Source: Paragonimus westermani | Taxonomy: Eukaryota > Platyhelminthes > Trematoda > Plagiorchiida > Troglotrematidae | Length of the DNA stretch: 64,000 bases | Reading direction: 5' to 3' | NCBI GenBank assembly: GCA_008508345.1 | Contig: QNGE01002648.1 | Coordinates: 18,034 to 82,033, forward strand | Shown here: piece by piece, positions 61,783-64,000 of the stretch | Position numbering within the stretch: position 1 is the stretch's first letter | How the letters are laid out: each line of letters opens with the position of its first letter | Program-made: the position numbers and the translations under genes | Notes under the pieces: model-generated | Told to the model about the DNA's origin: nothing | What the model saw: only the letters and a program-made list of their open reading frames with translations | The model's database searches: none

Positions 61783-63600
61783 GCTAGTTGAAGAACAGTT
61801 CAGTTTGCCTCAACCAGATCATATGGACGACGGGACTCGATTGGTCAGCTATTGCATTCCAGACGGTCCTCCGTCGGAGGCAGAAGTGGTCCTGGAGCTC
61901 AAGTTAATGAAGCGTAATAAGGCTCCTGGATCAGACCTCCTCTATCCTTCTCTTTTCAAGGATGGTGGAGTGAGGTTGCTATCAGAACTAACAAAACTTC
62001 TTCAGACGATCTGGGAGACTGAAGAGGTACCTCGAGATTGGTGCCTATCAACAGTCATTCCCGTTTTCAAAAAGGGGTCCAGAAGTCTGTGTGACAATCA
62101 CGGAGGCATCAGTTTAGTGTCTGTTGCTTCCAAGTTACTCACTGGCCTCATTTTACGTCGGCTCACTAAACCCAGAGAAAGTCAGATACGTGAAGAACAA
62201 GCAGGATTCAGATCCGGTCAGGGGTGTGTTGATCACATTTTCACCTTACGACGGATCTTGGAACATCGGCATTCATATAGGCAGCCGACGGTCGTGGTCT
62301 TTTAAGACGTAAATGCTGCTTTCGACTAAGTTGCCCGTAAGGTCCTCTGGAGCTGCCTCCTTCGCAAGGGAGTACCAGAGAAACACGTGAATCCGCTGAA
62401 ATCACTGTATACGCACTCTGCAAGCGAATGAAGGTTTATGGACAACTGTCTCGGCATTTCACCACTTCCAGTGGTGTTCGTCAGGGGTGTCCGATTTTCA
62501 CCTTGCTGTTCAATGTGGTCATGGACAGCATTCTGAAGGGTGCCTGATGAGTCCAGTGAATTGGGTGTTGAGCTTCTTCCTGACGCTCGATTGACCGATC
62601 CGCAGTGTGCGGATGACTGTCTAACTCAGTCCCTCTGCCGAAGACATGCAGACCATGCTGAACAAGGTGAGTGACCGGGCTGGTCTGTATGGAATGCACT
62701 TCGCACCTTCAAAGTGCAAAGTGCTGCTTCAAGACTGGGGCATTTCCACCCCTACTTTCTTCATTGCAGGTAATCCGCTTGAGACTGTTGACAGTTTTAC
62801 ATACTTAGGTAGCACTATCTCGTCAGCCTGTAATATTGCTGATGAGATATCAGCGAGGATAGCAAAGGCACGAGTTGCCTTTTCCAAACTGCGTCATCTG
62901 TGGCGTCGAAAAGACGTTCGGTTGTCGCTGAAAGGAAGGGTCTATAATGCTTGTGTGCGTTCCATTCTGTTGTATGGTTCGGAAACGTGGCCTGTTCGCA
63001 AGCAAGATATCAACAGGCTTGCTGTGTTTGACCATCGTTGCCTCCGTCAATTGACCCACATTAAGTGGTCTGATCGCGTGAGCAATGTGGCAATTCGCCG
63101 GCGCGTATTGCGGAACGCTCGGGATGGGCGATCATTTGGTCAACTAACTGCGTTGCACAGGTTGCGATGGTTGGGTCACATGCTCCGTATGCCAGCTGAG
63201 CGCTTACCGCACCGGGCATTATAAACTGAGGCCACCAGCCGTTGGGTAAAACCGTGTGGTGGTCAAGCAACAATGTGGTCACAAAGTGTGAAGACCTTGA
63301 CTGCTCCGTTGGGCAAAGTGGGCAGGCATCGCCTGCCTGGCTGGGGTCCTCGTGATCACTCAAACTGCTGGTTAGATACGCTATCCGAGATGGGGGTGTG
63401 TCGCAGTCAATGGCGTACCTGTATCCATACCAGTTCTAGTTCATCCGCCTAGTCTTCTTTTTTTAGTATTTGTTGACCTTCTTTGTGACGTTTCCTTCTA
63501 GGTTATTCCACGTCACTGTTGAGGTGAGCGACGGTCCGAGCCACAGTACCTTTTGGTCAGGCTCATGGCCGTTAGGATGTGATGGTGATGTGATATATGG
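61783..63600 (+). mobile_element. RTE-like retrotransposon copy e, 5'-truncated, nearest to complete at the 3' end
   Basis: It begins at VEEQFSLPQPDHMDD, without its endonuclease. One frame (61805-62305) covers the RT fingers and part of the palm: APGSDLLYPSLFKDGG, IWETEEVPRDWCLSTVIPVF, GISLVSVASKLLTGLIL, EEQAGFRSGQGCVDHIFTLR. After a stop and shifts, the ADD box near 62605 reads QCADDC. A second frame (62646-63224) has FTYLGSTISSACNIADEISA, LKGRVYNACVRSILLYGSET and LRWLGHMLRMPAERL, the RTE-type C-terminal domain. RLPGWGPRD follows near 63320, and the stop is near 63451. The tail ends in GATGTGATGGTGATGTGATA, a microsatellite end usual for RTE. It is in the same orientation as CFAP43. Confidence 0.88.
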
Positions 63601-64000
63601 CAACCGTTAAGAGAACTTCATATTTTTCTTAGGCGCACTTTGAAACGGCGATCCACTTTGAACACTGTCTGTCATATGTTGCTTCTGCCCAAAGTTTCAG
63701 GGTAAATTGTAATTCACAACAACCGTGTAATTTAGTTTTTAATAGGGTATACTCATCACTCTTAGTTGATTTTGCACTTGTGGACGTGTATGTCACTTGA
63801 TAGCGGACATTTTTACGGCGTACAACCACAAAACCTCATTTCTTCCACGCGTTTATCTAGTTATCCTAAAAACCCAGCGGTAATCAGTCTTTGTAAGTAC
63901 AAGGCGACTCAGGTTAGTTCAAGGTGGATGCATAGAATCGTTTTACTTCTTTTAAATGTTGTCGTTTCTTTACTAGAAACCAATAATCGACCAGTCATTC
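63601..64000 (+). other. Intron after CFAP43 exon T, right part
   Basis: There is no clear gene or element. The last 25 bases follow a good acceptor-like site (GTTTCTTTACTAG) and read KPIIDQSF in phase 0, which faintly resembles a later CFAP43 segment (L-L-D-K-S-F). It is too short to call. Confidence 0.4.

Noticed and set aside
63976..64000. Start of a further CFAP43 exon after GTTTCTTTACTAG
   Set aside because: Only eight codons are visible and the match is weak; the expected coiled-coil part between exon T and this point is missing.
1..64000. Prokaryotic features such as CRISPR arrays, operons or defence islands
   Set aside because: No regularly spaced repeats and no long intronless genes apart from transposon frames; the splice structure shows a eukaryotic genome.

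Overview
The window is eukaryotic nuclear DNA, most likely from a trematode flatworm (a fluke). The reasons are a large intron-rich gene with GT-AG introns, several degraded non-LTR retrotransposons whose protein resembles the RTE-type elements common in fluke genomes (recognised from memory, not by a search), a Tc1/mariner-type transposase, solo LTRs and a tRNA-like repeat. I cannot name the species. Nothing here is prokaryotic: no operons and no CRISPR.

The main content is one plus-strand gene that spans about 51 kb (roughly 10.27 kb to 61.43 kb) and continues past the right edge. I could chain 20 exons whose splice phases all agree. Together they give about 1,368 codons that follow the order of CFAP43 (WDR96/FAP43), a ciliary tether protein. 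Exons A-M form the WD-repeat half and exons N-T the coiled-coil half. The reading starts with five small exons separated by introns of 43-49 bases (one of about 140), after which introns grow to 1-9.5 kb. One further serine/glutamine-rich exon (35306-35617) fits the phase but is uncertain. The first coding exon and the last part of the gene are not settled.

Layout: 1-445, end of a dispersed repeat (repeat A). 900-7680, a pile of broken RTE-like elements in both orientations. 7680-10270, no recognisable gene. 10272-61433, the CFAP43 gene, whose introns hold a tRNA-like sequence (12.97 kb), an inverted pair of a coding-like segment (15.7 and 18.5 kb), repeat A (19.5 and 46.3 kb), RTE relics (23.5-24.7 kb, a tail at 39.6 kb), four LTR copies (28.9, 42.5, 47.9, 55.1 kb, the last with a broken gag) and two copies of one DDE transposon (42.9 and 48.5-50.0 kb). 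61783-63600, a 5'-truncated RTE copy in the next intron.

All elements I could identify inside the gene lie in introns; none breaks an exon I called. I see no clear new biological system. The points most worth a second look are the full exon chain of this ciliary gene, the paired inverted coding-like segments at 15.7/18.5 kb, the hairpin-rearranged transposon at 43.5 kb, and the inverted LTR fragment behind the gag relic.
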